In this document: in pieces, positions 30,888 through 39,941 of the stretch
Layout of the letters: the number at the start of each line of letters is the position of its first letter
Numbering within the stretch: position 1 is the first letter of the stretch
Origin: Flemingiibacterium sp045579745
Lineage (GTDB): Bacteria > Bacillota > Clostridia > Oscillospirales > CAG-272
Reading direction: 5' to 3'
Assembly (NCBI GenBank): GCA_045579745.1
Contig: JAZNMQ010000072.1
Location: 10,632 to 74,631, forward strand
Length of the DNA stretch: 64,000 bases
Notes under the pieces: generated by a model
Seen by the model: only the letters and a program-made list of their open reading frames with translations
What the model was told of the DNA's origin: nothing
Databases searched by the model: none
Program-made: the position numbers and the translations under genes

Positions 30888-31391
30888 CTATTGGCAGAAC
30901 TTTTTTATATCACGGACAATTGCCGCGACGTTCGCTTCCGCATTGCCGCTGCACTCAATTACTAAATCGGCGTATTTTTCGTAAAGCGGTGCACGCTCGT
31001 CGAATACATCCTTTAAAGTCATGCCTTTGCCGATGGCGATGCCTCGTGTATTTATGTTGTTGATGCGTCGCTCGATTTCGCTGAACGGAAGCTTCAGAAA
31101 TACACAGCTTCCGCTTTTCTTTAAGAATGTCATGGCGCGCTCGCTGTAGACTGCGCTTCCGCCCGTTGCGATAACGGAACGGCTCGTGTTGACCTCAAGC
31201 AGGGCACGCTCCTCGATCTCTTTAAATGCTTCGATGCCGTCTGAATTGATTATATCCTGAAGTAATCTCCCCTCACGGCTTTGTATGATGAGATCGGTGT
31301 CGATAAACTGATAGCCAAGCGTTTTTGCAAGAAGCACACCGATCGTGCTTTTGCCGCAGCCTGCCATTCCGATAAGGATTATATTTTTCAT
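30888..31391 (-). CDS. aroK: Shikimate kinase
   Basis: 167 residues, full length. Walker A GMAGCGKSTIG (about residues 8-18), shikimate-binding Asp in FIDTDLIIQ (~32), the IATGGSAVY motif (~75) with its adenine- and shikimate-binding residues, and the lid region with Arg (NTRGIAIGKG). It phosphorylates shikimate at the 3-OH in aromatic amino acid synthesis. A lone gene with a consensus promoter; the other aro genes are not in the window. Confidence 0.95.
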   Translation of the reverse strand: MKNIILIGMAGCGKSTIGVLLAKTLGYQFIDTDLIIQSREGRLLQDIINSDGIEAFKEIEERALLEVNTSRSVIATGGSAVYSERAMTFLKKSGSCVFLKLPFSEIERRINNINTRGIAIGKGMTLKDVFDERAPLYEKYADLVIECSGNAEANVAAIVRDIKKFCQ

Positions 31392-31423
31392 GTTGTTAGC
31401 TCCGAGTTGTTATTTATATCCCA

Positions 31424-31452
31424 ATTATACAATGAGGGGCTTTTTTTGTCAA
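31424..31452 (-). promoter_or_regulatory. Consensus promoter of aroK
   Basis: On the - strand: TTGACA (31452-31447), 17-bp spacer, TATAAT (31429-31424). Confidence 0.8.
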
Positions 31453-31487
31453 GTAAGGGGTCAGGATGAAAATTAACAAAATATAGC

Positions 31488-31516
31488 TTGTTAAATACAT
31501 TTGGGCGTAGTATAAT
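31488..31516 (+). promoter_or_regulatory. Promoter of fabV operon
   Basis: TTGTTA (31488-31493), 17-bp spacer, TATAAT (31511-31516). FabV ATG at 31562, after ATAGGAG. Confidence 0.75.
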
Positions 31517-31561
31517 ATACTTTGAATATTCATTCGAGTTTAAACTATAGGAGATACATTA

Positions 31562-32746
31562 ATGATAATCGAGCCTAAAACGAGAGGATTCATCTGCACG
31601 ACTGCGCATCCTGTCGGATGCGATGAAAATGTTCGCAGAATGATTAAATATACACTTGAAAATAAATCGGATGCTAACCTGCCAAAAAAGGTGCTTGTCA
31701 TCGGAAGCTCTACGGGATACGGTCTTGCGAGCCGTATTGCCGCCGCATTCGGCGGAGGCGCTTCAACTATAGGCGTTGCGTTCGAAAAACCTGCAAGCGG
31801 TGCAAGATGCGCTTCGACAGGCTGGTACAATACAGCCGCATTTGACAAATATGCCTGCGCACACGGACTTTACAGCGCGAACATTATGGGCGACGCTTAT
31901 TCGGATGCGGTAAAGGAAGCTGTTTGCGAGCTCATCAAGCGCGACCTTGGCAAGATTGATATGCTTGTTTATTCGCTTGCCGCACCTCGCCGCACTATGC
32001 CCGACGGTACAACGGTTTCGTCTGTTCTGAAGCCTGTTGGGGCACCTTATAGCGGAAAAAGCGTAGACCTCAAAACAAAGGAAATTTCCGAGGTATCGCT
32101 GTTGCCTGCAAACGACTCCGAAATAGAAAACACAATCCACGTCATGGGCGGCGAGGATTGGCAGGCATGGATAGATAAGCTTGCGGCAGAGGGACTGCTT
32201 GAAAAGGAATTTACCACGGTGGCTTACAGCTATGTCGGCCCGTCGCTTACTCACGCAATTTACAAGGATGGCACAATAGGAAAGGCAAAGGATCACCTTG
32301 CACTAACTGCCCAAAGGTTATCATCCGAGCATGGCATTCGCGCTCTCATTTCGGTAAACAAAGCGCTTGTTACACAATCGAGCGCGGCTATACCCGTGGT
32401 TCCGCTTTACATTTCCATCCTTTTTAAAAAGATGAAAGCGCTCGGTACGCATGAGGGCGTGATTGAGCAAATGGTTCGCATGATGAAAAAGCTCTATAGC
32501 GGAAACACAGAGCTTGATCCTGCAGGAATGCTCCGAATGGACGACTACGAGATGGAGCCAACTCTCCAAGCGGAAATTTCCGAGCTTTGGGATACTCTTA
32601 CGAGCGAAAACGTATCGGAATATGCCGATTTCGAGGAATATGATCGCGAATTTTTAAAGCTGTTCGGATTCATGGTGGACGGGGTCGATTATTTGGCAGA
32701 TGTCGATCCGGATGTAACGATCGGCAATCTTGCCATAGTGAATTGA
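31562..32746 (+). CDS. fabV: Trans-2-enoyl-CoA/ACP reductase FabV
   Basis: 394 residues, the normal FabV/TER length. The N-terminal PKTRGFICTTAHPVGC and the NAD-binding VLVIGSSTGYGLASRIAAAF (about residues 41-60) are diagnostic. The catalytic Tyr-x8-Lys is in the segment TVAYSYVGPSLTHAIYKDGTIGKAK (~225-250). It reduces the double bond of enoyl-ACP in fatty acid synthesis or crotonyl-CoA in butyrate formation, using NADH. Divergent from aroK. A TGA-x-ATG junction couples it to the acyltransferase-like gene. Confidence 0.95.
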   Translation: MIIEPKTRGFICTTAHPVGCDENVRRMIKYTLENKSDANLPKKVLVIGSSTGYGLASRIAAAFGGGASTIGVAFEKPASGARCASTGWYNTAAFDKYACAHGLYSANIMGDAYSDAVKEAVCELIKRDLGKIDMLVYSLAAPRRTMPDGTTVSSVLKPVGAPYSGKSVDLKTKEISEVSLLPANDSEIENTIHVMGGEDWQAWIDKLAAEGLLEKEFTTVAYSYVGPSLTHAIYKDGTIGKAKDHLALTAQRLSSEHGIRALISVNKALVTQSSAAIPVVPLYISILFKKMKALGTHEGVIEQMVRMMKKLYSGNTELDPAGMLRMDDYEMEPTLQAEISELWDTLTSENVSEYADFEEYDREFLKLFGFMVDGVDYLADVDPDVTIGNLAIVN

Positions 32747-32747
32747 T

Positions 32748-34073
32748 ATGCCGCGACGCAGACGCGCCGCACATTGCGGCATTGATGAGAGTTATTGGGA
32801 CAGGCTTGACAACGCGGCGAAGATTATTCCTGCGATTACGACAAGCCGTTCCCCTAACGTATTCCGAATAACGGCGGTGCTTTCGGAGCTTGTTGAGCCT
32901 GACGTTTTGCAGGCGGCTACCGAAAAAGCCCTTTCGATTATGCCGTCGTTCGCTCTGAAGCTCAACCGAGGCTTGTTTTGGTACTATTTTGATACAAACA
33001 GCGAAAAGCCGATCGTCAGAGAGGAAAAGGGCTATCCCTGCGCACCTATTTATAAGGCGTCCGAAAAAGGCTTTCTTTTCAGGGTGCTCTACTATAAGAA
33101 GCGCATCAGCCTTGAGATTTATCATGCGCTTTCGGATGGAATGGGAGCGGCGAATTTCGCTAAACTAATCGTATACTGCTATTTTAATATCAAGAACGGA
33201 AAAGATGTTCCTGAGGAGTATATACGACGCGAGGTAGAAATAATTACGCGCGATTTCGACGAGGATAGCTTTGTCAGAAGCTTTGATGACCCCTCGCTCA
33301 ACCTCAAGGGGACTGCGAAGGAGAAAATGCCCGAGGCATTTCTGATGAACGGTTATCGCTTTGACGGAACAAGGCTCGGCGTGCTGACGGCTCTTATACC
33401 GATGGACGAGCTGAGGGCGCTTGCAAAAAGTCACCGAGCTACGATGTCGGAATACCTCAGCGCACTGATAATATGGTCGATTTTCAACACATCGTACCGT
33501 CGCTCAAACTTCCAAAAGCCCATCGTCGTCAGTATTCCCGTCAATCTTCGCGGCATGTTTGATTCGGCGACGCTTCGCAACTTTTTCGGTCATATGTATG
33601 TTTCTGTTCTGCCGAAACGCGGCGAGGATTTTGACTCGATTCTGCAGAAAACAAAGGCTGAGTTCAAGAAATCGCTTAAACGCGAGTATTTTGAACGGCA
33701 GATCGCCGACCATGTTGCCATAGAGAGGATCCCGGGTGTTGGATTCGTACCAATATTTATTAAGAATCTCATAATGCGGCATTCGTTCAAAAAAGCCGCA
33801 AAGCTATATACGGTTACCTTTTCAAATCTCGGGCAGGTGATCCTGCCGTCAATGATTGAGGATAACGTAGAAAGATTTGAGCTTGTTATCGGCGCGTCAG
33901 AATCTCACCCCAAAAAGGTCGCACTATGCTCGTTTGGCAATCAGCTGTCGTTGATCTTTTCATCGACGATTGAGGATAATTCGCTTGAGCGGTTTATGAT
34001 CGGCTTCCTCGCGGAGCAGGGGATCGGGATTTCCGTTTCATCGAACGAAACGCCTGAGCCGAAAAGAAAATAA
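32748..34073 (+). CDS. Condensation-domain/alcohol acetyltransferase-like protein
   Basis: 441 residues of the CoA-dependent acyltransferase superfamily. The catalytic motif HxxxDG is present as His126-ALS-Asp130-Gly131, and the C-half shows the usual second subdomain (PIVVSIPVNLRGMFDSATLRNFFGH). Related proteins are annotated as alcohol acetyltransferases, which move acetyl or longer acyl groups from CoA to an alcohol. It starts one base after the fabV stop and is followed by a DUF6320-like gene. The acceptor is unknown; a lipid or cell-envelope alcohol fits the context. Confidence 0.82.
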   Translation: MPRRRRAAHCGIDESYWDRLDNAAKIIPAITTSRSPNVFRITAVLSELVEPDVLQAATEKALSIMPSFALKLNRGLFWYYFDTNSEKPIVREEKGYPCAPIYKASEKGFLFRVLYYKKRISLEIYHALSDGMGAANFAKLIVYCYFNIKNGKDVPEEYIRREVEIITRDFDEDSFVRSFDDPSLNLKGTAKEKMPEAFLMNGYRFDGTRLGVLTALIPMDELRALAKSHRATMSEYLSALIIWSIFNTSYRRSNFQKPIVVSIPVNLRGMFDSATLRNFFGHMYVSVLPKRGEDFDSILQKTKAEFKKSLKREYFERQIADHVAIERIPGVGFVPIFIKNLIMRHSFKKAAKLYTVTFSNLGQVILPSMIEDNVERFELVIGASESHPKKVALCSFGNQLSLIFSSTIEDNSLERFMIGFLAEQGIGISVSSNETPEPKRK

Positions 34074-34094
34074 ATTTACAGAAAGGAGAATTCG

Positions 34095-34757
34095 ATGAGG
34101 TACTGTCGTAACTGCAAGGTAAAGCTTACAAATGACCTTGAATACTGCCCGCTCTGCGATATGGAAACCGATCTGACGGATGATAATTTCGAGGACGACT
34201 ATCCTTATGTAAAGAGCCGCTTTTCGCGCAGATTTCTGCTGAAAATGATTACGTTCTCATCGTTTCTTCTGCTCGCAACAAGCTTGCTCGTTGACCATCT
34301 CGTGCCCACGGGAAATCCTTGGGCGTTCATAACGGTCGGAGCAATTCTCTATGCGTGGATCACCGCTATGGGGGTACTGAAAAGCACCCCGAATCCGGCT
34401 TCGATAATGCTCAGCCAGGTCTTCACTGTCAGCGGACTGACCGTTCTTATTGATTTTTTGACGGGCTGGTATCGGTGGTCGTTCAACTATGTAATTCCAT
34501 CGCTCATAATTGCCGCGGCGATTGCCATTACACTTATGATGGTGATAAAACCGCATAAATACCGTGCATACACGATTTATCAGCTGATAATTGCAATTCT
34601 CGGCGTTGTATCGCTGCTTTTGTGGGTGTTCGATTTTTCTCAGATCGAATGGATGGTGATCGCATCGTCGGGAGTTTCGCTTTTATGCTTCATCACGATG
34701 CTCGTTTTCTCAAACCGCAAAACAAGGAACGAGCTTGTAAAACGCTTCCACATCTGA
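34095..34757 (+). CDS. DUF6320-like zinc-ribbon integral membrane protein
   Basis: 220 residues. Residues 1-25 are a zinc ribbon with Cys4, Cys7, Cys18 and Cys21 (YCRNC...YCPLC); six to seven transmembrane helices follow from ~48 onward. This domain pattern fits DUF6320, which I know as a frequent neighbour of alcohol acetyltransferase-like genes in Clostridia. GAAAGGAG lies before the start at 34095. It probably works with the acyltransferase at the membrane. Function unknown. Confidence 0.75.
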   Translation: MRYCRNCKVKLTNDLEYCPLCDMETDLTDDNFEDDYPYVKSRFSRRFLLKMITFSSFLLLATSLLVDHLVPTGNPWAFITVGAILYAWITAMGVLKSTPNPASIMLSQVFTVSGLTVLIDFLTGWYRWSFNYVIPSLIIAAAIAITLMMVIKPHKYRAYTIYQLIIAILGVVSLLLWVFDFSQIEWMVIASSGVSLLCFITMLVFSNRKTRNELVKRFHI

Positions 34758-34822
34758 GGCTTCTTTTGCAAATTTATGCAGAATACTGCTAAAAATATTA
34801 TATTATACAAGGAGAACAAACT

Positions 34823-35299
34823 ATGGTACAAATCGAAATGGAAGACGGCGGAATTATCAAAATTCAGCTCTATCCCGCTGTCGCACCGATCACATGCGCA
34901 AACTTTGAAAAGCTTGTCAAGGAGGGCTTTTACGACGGAATCATTTTCCATCGCGTAATCTCCGGCTTTATGATTCAGGGCGGCGACCCGTCCGGAACAG
35001 GCATGGGCGGCTCTAAGGAAACCATCAAGGGCGAGTTTAAAACCAACGGTGTTACCAACAATCTGAGTCACACCCGCGGAACCATCTCTATGGCACGCAC
35101 TCAGATCAAGGACAGCGCAAGCTCTCAGTTCTTCATCTGCCATGCAGATGCGACATTCCTTGACGGTGAATACGCGGCGTTCGGATGCGTAACCGAGGGA
35201 ATGGAGGTCGTTGACCGCATTGCATCTGTAAAGACTGACCTTCGCGACAAGCCGTTGACCGAAATGAAGATGAAAAAGGTTATCTGGATCGACGATTAA
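34823..35299 (+). CDS. Cyclophilin-type peptidyl-prolyl isomerase
   Basis: 158 residues with no signal peptide, so cytoplasmic. The catalytic core FHRVISGFMIQGGDPSGTGMGG (about residues 44-65, in two parts: FHRVI with the active Arg, and QGGDP) and SQFFICHADATFLDGEYAAFG are diagnostic. It speeds cis-trans isomerisation of proline bonds in proteins. ACAAGGAG precedes the ATG. A terminator follows about 110 bp downstream. Confidence 0.95.
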   Translation: MVQIEMEDGGIIKIQLYPAVAPITCANFEKLVKEGFYDGIIFHRVISGFMIQGGDPSGTGMGGSKETIKGEFKTNGVTNNLSHTRGTISMARTQIKDSASSQFFICHADATFLDGEYAAFGCVTEGMEVVDRIASVKTDLRDKPLTEMKMKKVIWIDD

Positions 35300-35412
35300 C
35301 GCTCGCCTACTTAAATTTTTGCAGAAAATCTCATAAGACAGTACCGCATGATTCTAGCGGCGCAGATGTTCCATCAAGGCGTCAGCCGTGAATTTTGAGT
35401 AATGCCTTAAAT

Positions 35413-35446
35413 GACCGCAGGATAAATTGTTCTGCGGTCGATTTTT
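35413..35446 (+). terminator. Terminator after the cyclophilin gene
   Basis: GACCGCAG / CTGCGGTC, 8-bp perfect stem with an 11-nt loop, followed by GATTTTT. The rest of the 298-bp gap before hflK is A+T-rich with a TATAAT at 35520 but no good -35. Confidence 0.75.
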
Positions 35447-35597
35447 CCTTGAAATACGCATATTATTGCAGTTTACATAAAATACATATAAATACAACGA
35501 TTTGTTCACATGAATGCGCTATAATAATTATACAGTCTTATGACTGCGTGTGAGAGTTAAAAGACTGCACACAATATTAAATGATGGAGGATTGCTT

Positions 35598-36590
35598 ATG
35601 AACAACTTCTCGCAAGACGGCAGAATTTTTTATACCGATAAAAGTAAAAAACCGCCGCTTAACTTTAAAAAGATAAAAAATATCATAATTATCGCAGTAG
35701 CTGCGATAATCGTGCTCTCGCTGCTTTCGACCTGCTGGTATACAGTCGATGAAAAGCAGCAGGCGGTCGTTACGACATTTGGAAAGGTAACTGATGTAAC
35801 CGACGCGGGTATTCATTTTAAGCTGCCGTTCGGTATTCAGCTGGTAGACCTTGTTGATGTAAATGTATATCAGAAGATCGAACTCGGCTATCGCACCAAT
35901 TCAAAGACAGACAGCTACGATGTTATCGAAAAGGAATCAAAGATGATCACGGGCGACTACAACATTGTTAATGTTGATTTCTTCGTCGAATTTAAGGTTT
36001 CCGACCCCGTGAAGTATCTGTACAATTCGCGCATGCCCGAATCGATTTTGAAGAATCTCATTCAAAGTCAGATTCGCGCGGTTGTCGGTTCTGCGACTGT
36101 CGACCAGGTATTGACAGACGGTAAAACCGATATCCAGATTCGCGTAAAGCAGCTCGTTTCTGAAATTCTTGAGGAATATGATATCGGACTCACATTGACC
36201 GATATCAAGATTCAGGACTCCGAGCCGCCTACAATTTCGGTAATTGAAGCGTTCAAGGCGGTTGAAACCGCAAAGCAGGGCGCTGAAACTGCAATAAACC
36301 AGGCTAAGGCATATTCGAACTCAGAGCTTCCCAAGGCGCAGGCTGAGGCTGACCAGCTCATTCAGAACGCTGAATACTTAAAGCAAAACCGTATCAATGA
36401 GGCTGTAAAGCAGGTTGCACGCTTTGAAGCAATGTACGACGAATATTCGAAGGATCCCGAGATCACCCGAATCCGTATGTACTACGAAATGATCGAGCAG
36501 GCTCTTCCGGGCGTTACTCTTTATATCGACGGAAGTGACGGAACAACCGAAAAGCTGCTTCCCCTCGATGATTTCGCAAATACGAAATAA
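35598..36590 (+). CDS. hflK: HflK, SPFH/band 7 membrane protein
   Basis: Start at 35598 is chosen for GGAGG 9 bp upstream; a start 16 codons earlier has no such site. 330 residues: a transmembrane helix (~31-50) and a band-7/SPFH domain (~55-240) with TVDEKQQAVVTTFGKV, followed by a coiled coil (AKQGAETAINQAKAYSN). With HflC it forms a large ring that encloses the FtsH protease and modulates its access to membrane proteins. hflC follows after 23 bp, with AAAGGAG between. Confidence 0.93.
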   Translation: MNNFSQDGRIFYTDKSKKPPLNFKKIKNIIIIAVAAIIVLSLLSTCWYTVDEKQQAVVTTFGKVTDVTDAGIHFKLPFGIQLVDLVDVNVYQKIELGYRTNSKTDSYDVIEKESKMITGDYNIVNVDFFVEFKVSDPVKYLYNSRMPESILKNLIQSQIRAVVGSATVDQVLTDGKTDIQIRVKQLVSEILEEYDIGLTLTDIKIQDSEPPTISVIEAFKAVETAKQGAETAINQAKAYSNSELPKAQAEADQLIQNAEYLKQNRINEAVKQVARFEAMYDEYSKDPEITRIRMYYEMIEQALPGVTLYIDGSDGTTEKLLPLDDFANTK

Positions 36591-36613
36591 CTTGACGAAA
36601 GGAGATTATTCAA

Positions 36614-37489
36614 ATGAAAAAAGGTTTAATAATAGTCGGCGCGATACTTGTGCTTTTGATAATTGTCGCATTTAATGCCTGCTATACGGTTGCTGAAAAT
36701 GAATATGTATGCGTAATGCGCTTCTCTGAAATCGTCGATGTTGTTGACAACGCAGGTATGCATTTCAAGGTTCCCTTTATCGATGACACCCGCAAATTCC
36801 CGAAAACAACGCTTATATACGATATTCCGCCGTCTGAGGTGCTCACATCGGATAAGAAGAATATGACGGTTGACAGCTACATTATCTGGAGAATCGCTGA
36901 CCCCCGTACATTCTACCGTACGCTCGGCACTACGGGCGAGGCTGAGGCTCGTCTGAATGCAGTTACATACAACGCACTCAAAAATCTGATGGGTACATTA
37001 AAGCAGGACGACATCATCAATACCGAGGATGCTTCAGGCAGAAACGATATCTATTCAGGCATTACGACCGAGGTTTCGGAGCTTTGCGCGACCTACGGTA
37101 TCGATGTTATGGATGTCAGAATCAAACGCTTTGACCTCGCACAGAGTAACGAGGATGCCGTTTACGACCGCATGATCTCTGACCGTAATCAGATCGCCGA
37201 GAAGTACACTGCTGACGGTGAATACGAGGCTTCGATCATTCGAAATGATGTTGACAAGCAGGTAAATATCATCGTTTCCAACGCGGAAGCTCAAGCCGCA
37301 CGACTCGTTGCAGAAGGCGAGCAGGAGTATATGCGTCTGCTTGCCGAAGCCTACAACACGAGCGACAAGAAGGACTTTTACGAGTTCACGCGTGCGCTCG
37401 ATGCTCTGAAGGCATCTCTCACAGGAGAAGACAAGGTCGTTATTCTTGATGGCGACTCTAAGCTCGGACAAATTTTGATGAAGCCGTAA
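36614..37489 (+). CDS. hflC: HflC, SPFH/band 7 membrane protein
   Basis: 291 residues: N-terminal transmembrane helix (~4-24), SPFH domain (VAENEYVCVMRFSEIVDVVDNAG; VDSYIIWRIADPRTFYRTL), and a C-terminal Ala/Glu-rich coiled coil (SNAEAQAARLVAEGEQEYMRLL). The pair HflK-HflC is always encoded together and regulates FtsH. Followed by a strong terminator. Confidence 0.94.
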   Translation: MKKGLIIVGAILVLLIIVAFNACYTVAENEYVCVMRFSEIVDVVDNAGMHFKVPFIDDTRKFPKTTLIYDIPPSEVLTSDKKNMTVDSYIIWRIADPRTFYRTLGTTGEAEARLNAVTYNALKNLMGTLKQDDIINTEDASGRNDIYSGITTEVSELCATYGIDVMDVRIKRFDLAQSNEDAVYDRMISDRNQIAEKYTADGEYEASIIRNDVDKQVNIIVSNAEAQAARLVAEGEQEYMRLLAEAYNTSDKKDFYEFTRALDALKASLTGEDKVVILDGDSKLGQILMKP

Positions 37490-37503
37490 AATACGGTTTT
37501 AGT

Positions 37504-37547
37504 GGACTGCCGCACCGCCCAAAAGCGTGGATGCGGCAGTCCTTTTT
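37504..37547 (+). terminator. Terminator of hflKC
   Basis: GGACTGCCGCA (37504-37514) / TGCGGCAGTCC (37532-37542), perfect 11-bp stem, then five T. Confidence 0.92.
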
Positions 37548-37699
37548 GCATCGGAAATTTGAGGATGGCAAAATTTTAGGGGTTTCATTTTGAGCCTTAA
37601 CCGCTTATAATATTAATAAGCAACAATCATAATGCGAAACTATATCTACGCGAAACCGTCGCGAATCTCATTTCGCATGCAGAAAGGACACAGCTCAAA

Positions 37700-38287
37700 A
37701 TGGAACATATACTTATAAGCCCCGGCAAATTAAAATTGATGCTTACAAAGCACGACCTTGATAGATATAAGCTCGACTGTGACGAGATCGATAACGAAAA
37801 TGCACTTTCAAGAAACTCTTTTCGCGAGCTGTTTGATGATGTGAAGCGCGTATCGGGCTTCGATGCAACGGATGACAAGGTGTTCATTCAGTTTTACCCA
37901 TCGCGCGATGGCGGAGCGGAGATCTACATAACAAGGCTGAGAGAGAAGAAGCCGTGCGAATGTGAATACGGTGATGCAAGCATTCGTATCATGTCGGTTT
38001 GCAGCTTTGAATCTATGCAGCGCATGCTTGAAGCGTGTGCACATATGTCGGGGGCTCTGCCGTATGAAAGCTCGGCGTGGAGCGGAGAGGGGAAGTATTT
38101 TCTGATCTGCGAGGATCAGGTGACCTGTTATGACTATCTCCACGGCAACAGACCGCTTGAAAAACGCAAATTTATTGGCGATTATGGACATATTATATCT
38201 GATCAAACTGCTATAAATTATGTAAAAGAGCATTGTTTTTGCTTTTGTGAAAAAAATGCTGTTAAAATTCTTTCGAATATGGTATAA
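37700..38287 (+). CDS. MecA-like adaptor protein
   Basis: 195 residues. The N-terminal ~85 residues match the MecA start (MEHILISPGKLKLMLTKHDL; NALSRNSFRELFDDV; VFIQFYPSRDGGAEIYITRL). The C-terminal ~90 residues would form the ClpC-binding part, though weakly conserved. In Bacillus, MecA targets proteins to the ClpCP protease. AGAAAGGA sits before the ATG. Possible substrates are unknown. Slightly shorter than B. subtilis MecA (218). Confidence 0.78.
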   Translation: MEHILISPGKLKLMLTKHDLDRYKLDCDEIDNENALSRNSFRELFDDVKRVSGFDATDDKVFIQFYPSRDGGAEIYITRLREKKPCECEYGDASIRIMSVCSFESMQRMLEACAHMSGALPYESSAWSGEGKYFLICEDQVTCYDYLHGNRPLEKRKFIGDYGHIISDQTAINYVKEHCFCFCEKNAVKILSNMV

Positions 38288-38343
38288 TATAATTTGGTAT
38301 AATATAGTTAATATTAATCCATCGCTCGAAAGGACTGAATCAA

Positions 38344-38907
38344 ATGAACTGGGAAGAGCTTGAAAGCTCGTGCGAAGCTTGCCGGAGGTGCCCACTTGGC
38401 GAAACTCGAACAAAGCTCGTGTTTGGCACGGGAAACAGGTCAGCGCGGCTGATGTTTATCGGTGAAGCTCCGGGTGAAAAAGAGGATCTGTCTGGAATAC
38501 CGTTTGTCGGTGCGGCAGGAAAGCTGCTCGACCGCTTCCTCGAGGCTGTAGATATTTCGCGCGAGGATGTTTATATAGCAAACATTTTGAAATGCAGACC
38601 GCCGAGGAACCGCGATCCGCTTCCCACGGAGGAGGACGCGTGCATAGATTGGCTTCGTGAGCAGGTAAAGCTTGTCAGACCTGAGCTTATAGTATGCCTT
38701 GGGCGGATTTCGGCGATGAAGTTAATTAAACCCGATTTCAAGATAACGAAGGAGCACGGAATATGGTTTGAGCGCGGTGGTTACCGCATGTGTGCGCTCT
38801 ATCATCCGTCCGCGCTCCTGCGTGACCCGAAAAAGAAGGAAGACATGCTTGCCGACATGAAGATGCTGAAGGCGGAGCTTGATAAAACAGTCGGAGGTAT
38901 GGCTTGA
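38344..38907 (+). CDS. Uracil-DNA glycosylase, family 4 (Fe-S)
   Basis: 187 residues. The four cluster ligands are Cys13, Cys16, Cys84 and Cys100, close to the spacing of the Thermotoga maritima enzyme (14, 17, 85, 101). Motif GEAPGEKED (about 40-48) binds uracil, and HPSALLRDPKKKED (C-terminal) holds the second catalytic motif. It removes uracil from DNA in base excision repair. GAAAGGAC before the ATG; its stop overlaps the asparaginase start. Confidence 0.95.
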   Translation: MNWEELESSCEACRRCPLGETRTKLVFGTGNRSARLMFIGEAPGEKEDLSGIPFVGAAGKLLDRFLEAVDISREDVYIANILKCRPPRNRDPLPTEEDACIDWLREQVKLVRPELIVCLGRISAMKLIKPDFKITKEHGIWFERGGYRMCALYHPSALLRDPKKKEDMLADMKMLKAELDKTVGGMA

Positions 38908-39941
38908 TGAAGGTTTTGCTTTTCATGACGGGCGGAACTATCTGCTCGTTTAGCAATGAGTTCGGGCATCTTGCTTCCAATACTGACGAGGCGGTTCCGG
39001 TTCTTGTTGACCATCTTCGCGACGAGGGCTATGAGGACGTGGAATTTGAAGTCGTTCGGGCTCTTGACACACTCAGCGAGAATATGACGTTTTCAAAGCT
39101 GAATTTAATCCTTGACGCATTCAGGGAGCTTGAAGGACGCATCGATTCGTTCGACGGGGTGATAATCGCACACGGAACGGATACTCTTGCATATACATCA
39201 AGCCTGCTTGCACTCGCGCTTGCAGGATATTCAAAAAAGCCTATTTTCCTCGTTTCAAGCAACCGGACACTTTCCGACCCGAGCGCGAACGGACATGCCA
39301 ATTTCAGAGCGGCGGTTGACCTTATAGCCAACAATTTCGGAGCCGGAGTTTATGTGCCATACCGTAATTCAGACGGTGTGATGTACATTCACCACGGTGC
39401 GCATTTGAAGCAGTGTGCGAACTTTACCGATGATTTTTACTCATACGATATGATGCCGATAGGTGAGGCAAGACCGTATAGCATAGCTGTAGAATATCCG
39501 CTCCTTTCAAGCCTTGGCAGTCTTTGTGACTGCGTTGTGCGTGTCGAGCCGTATGTCGGACTTGACTATTCGATATATAATTTCCCAAAGCGGATCCGCG
39601 CGGTGCTTCACGGAAGCTATCACTCGGCGACCGCTTGTATTGAAAGACGGCATTCGGGACAAGCCTTTTCTTCACGCTCACTGATTTATCTGTTAGACAG
39701 ATGCAAATGCGATGGAATTGACGTGTTCTTAACACCGCTCAAGGCCTCGCAAAAAAGTGATATGGCAGGCTCTTATTACACGATGGTAGACCTTATTTCG
39801 CATGGTATCAAGCCGATATTTTCAATGACGAGCGAATGCGCGTACATGAAATTGGCGCTCGCATACTCGCTCGGATACGAACGGGAGGAGGTAGAGCTTT
39901 TCCTCGAACGCGAAATTGCGTCGGAAAAGCTTGACTATTGA
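38907..39941 (+). CDS. L-asparaginase (type I/II fold)
   Basis: Start at 38907 (ATG overlapping the TGA of the previous gene; GGAGG 9 bp upstream); a TTG at 38904 is the alternative. 344 residues. The two catalytic triads' motifs are present: TGGTI with Thr11 and HGTDT with Thr91 and Asp92. It hydrolyses asparagine to aspartate and ammonia. No signal peptide, so probably cytoplasmic. Neighbours are repair and regulatory genes in a coupled run from 38344; aspartate feeds the pyrimidine genes downstream, a plausible but unproven link. Confidence 0.9.
   Translation: MKVLLFMTGGTICSFSNEFGHLASNTDEAVPVLVDHLRDEGYEDVEFEVVRALDTLSENMTFSKLNLILDAFRELEGRIDSFDGVIIAHGTDTLAYTSSLLALALAGYSKKPIFLVSSNRTLSDPSANGHANFRAAVDLIANNFGAGVYVPYRNSDGVMYIHHGAHLKQCANFTDDFYSYDMMPIGEARPYSIAVEYPLLSSLGSLCDCVVRVEPYVGLDYSIYNFPKRIRAVLHGSYHSATACIERRHSGQAFSSRSLIYLLDRCKCDGIDVFLTPLKASQKSDMAGSYYTMVDLISHGIKPIFSMTSECAYMKLALAYSLGYEREEVELFLEREIASEKLDY

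Noticed and set aside
35330..35343. 13-nt match ATAAGACAGTACC to the start of the window (43-55)
   Set aside because: Matches of this length are expected by chance between sites in 64 kb, and the earlier site is coding sequence.
38281..38320. Repeated TATAAT motifs before the uracil-DNA glycosylase gene
   Set aside because: Several -10-like boxes lie in A+T-rich sequence but no -35 at proper distance could be chosen, so no promoter is called.
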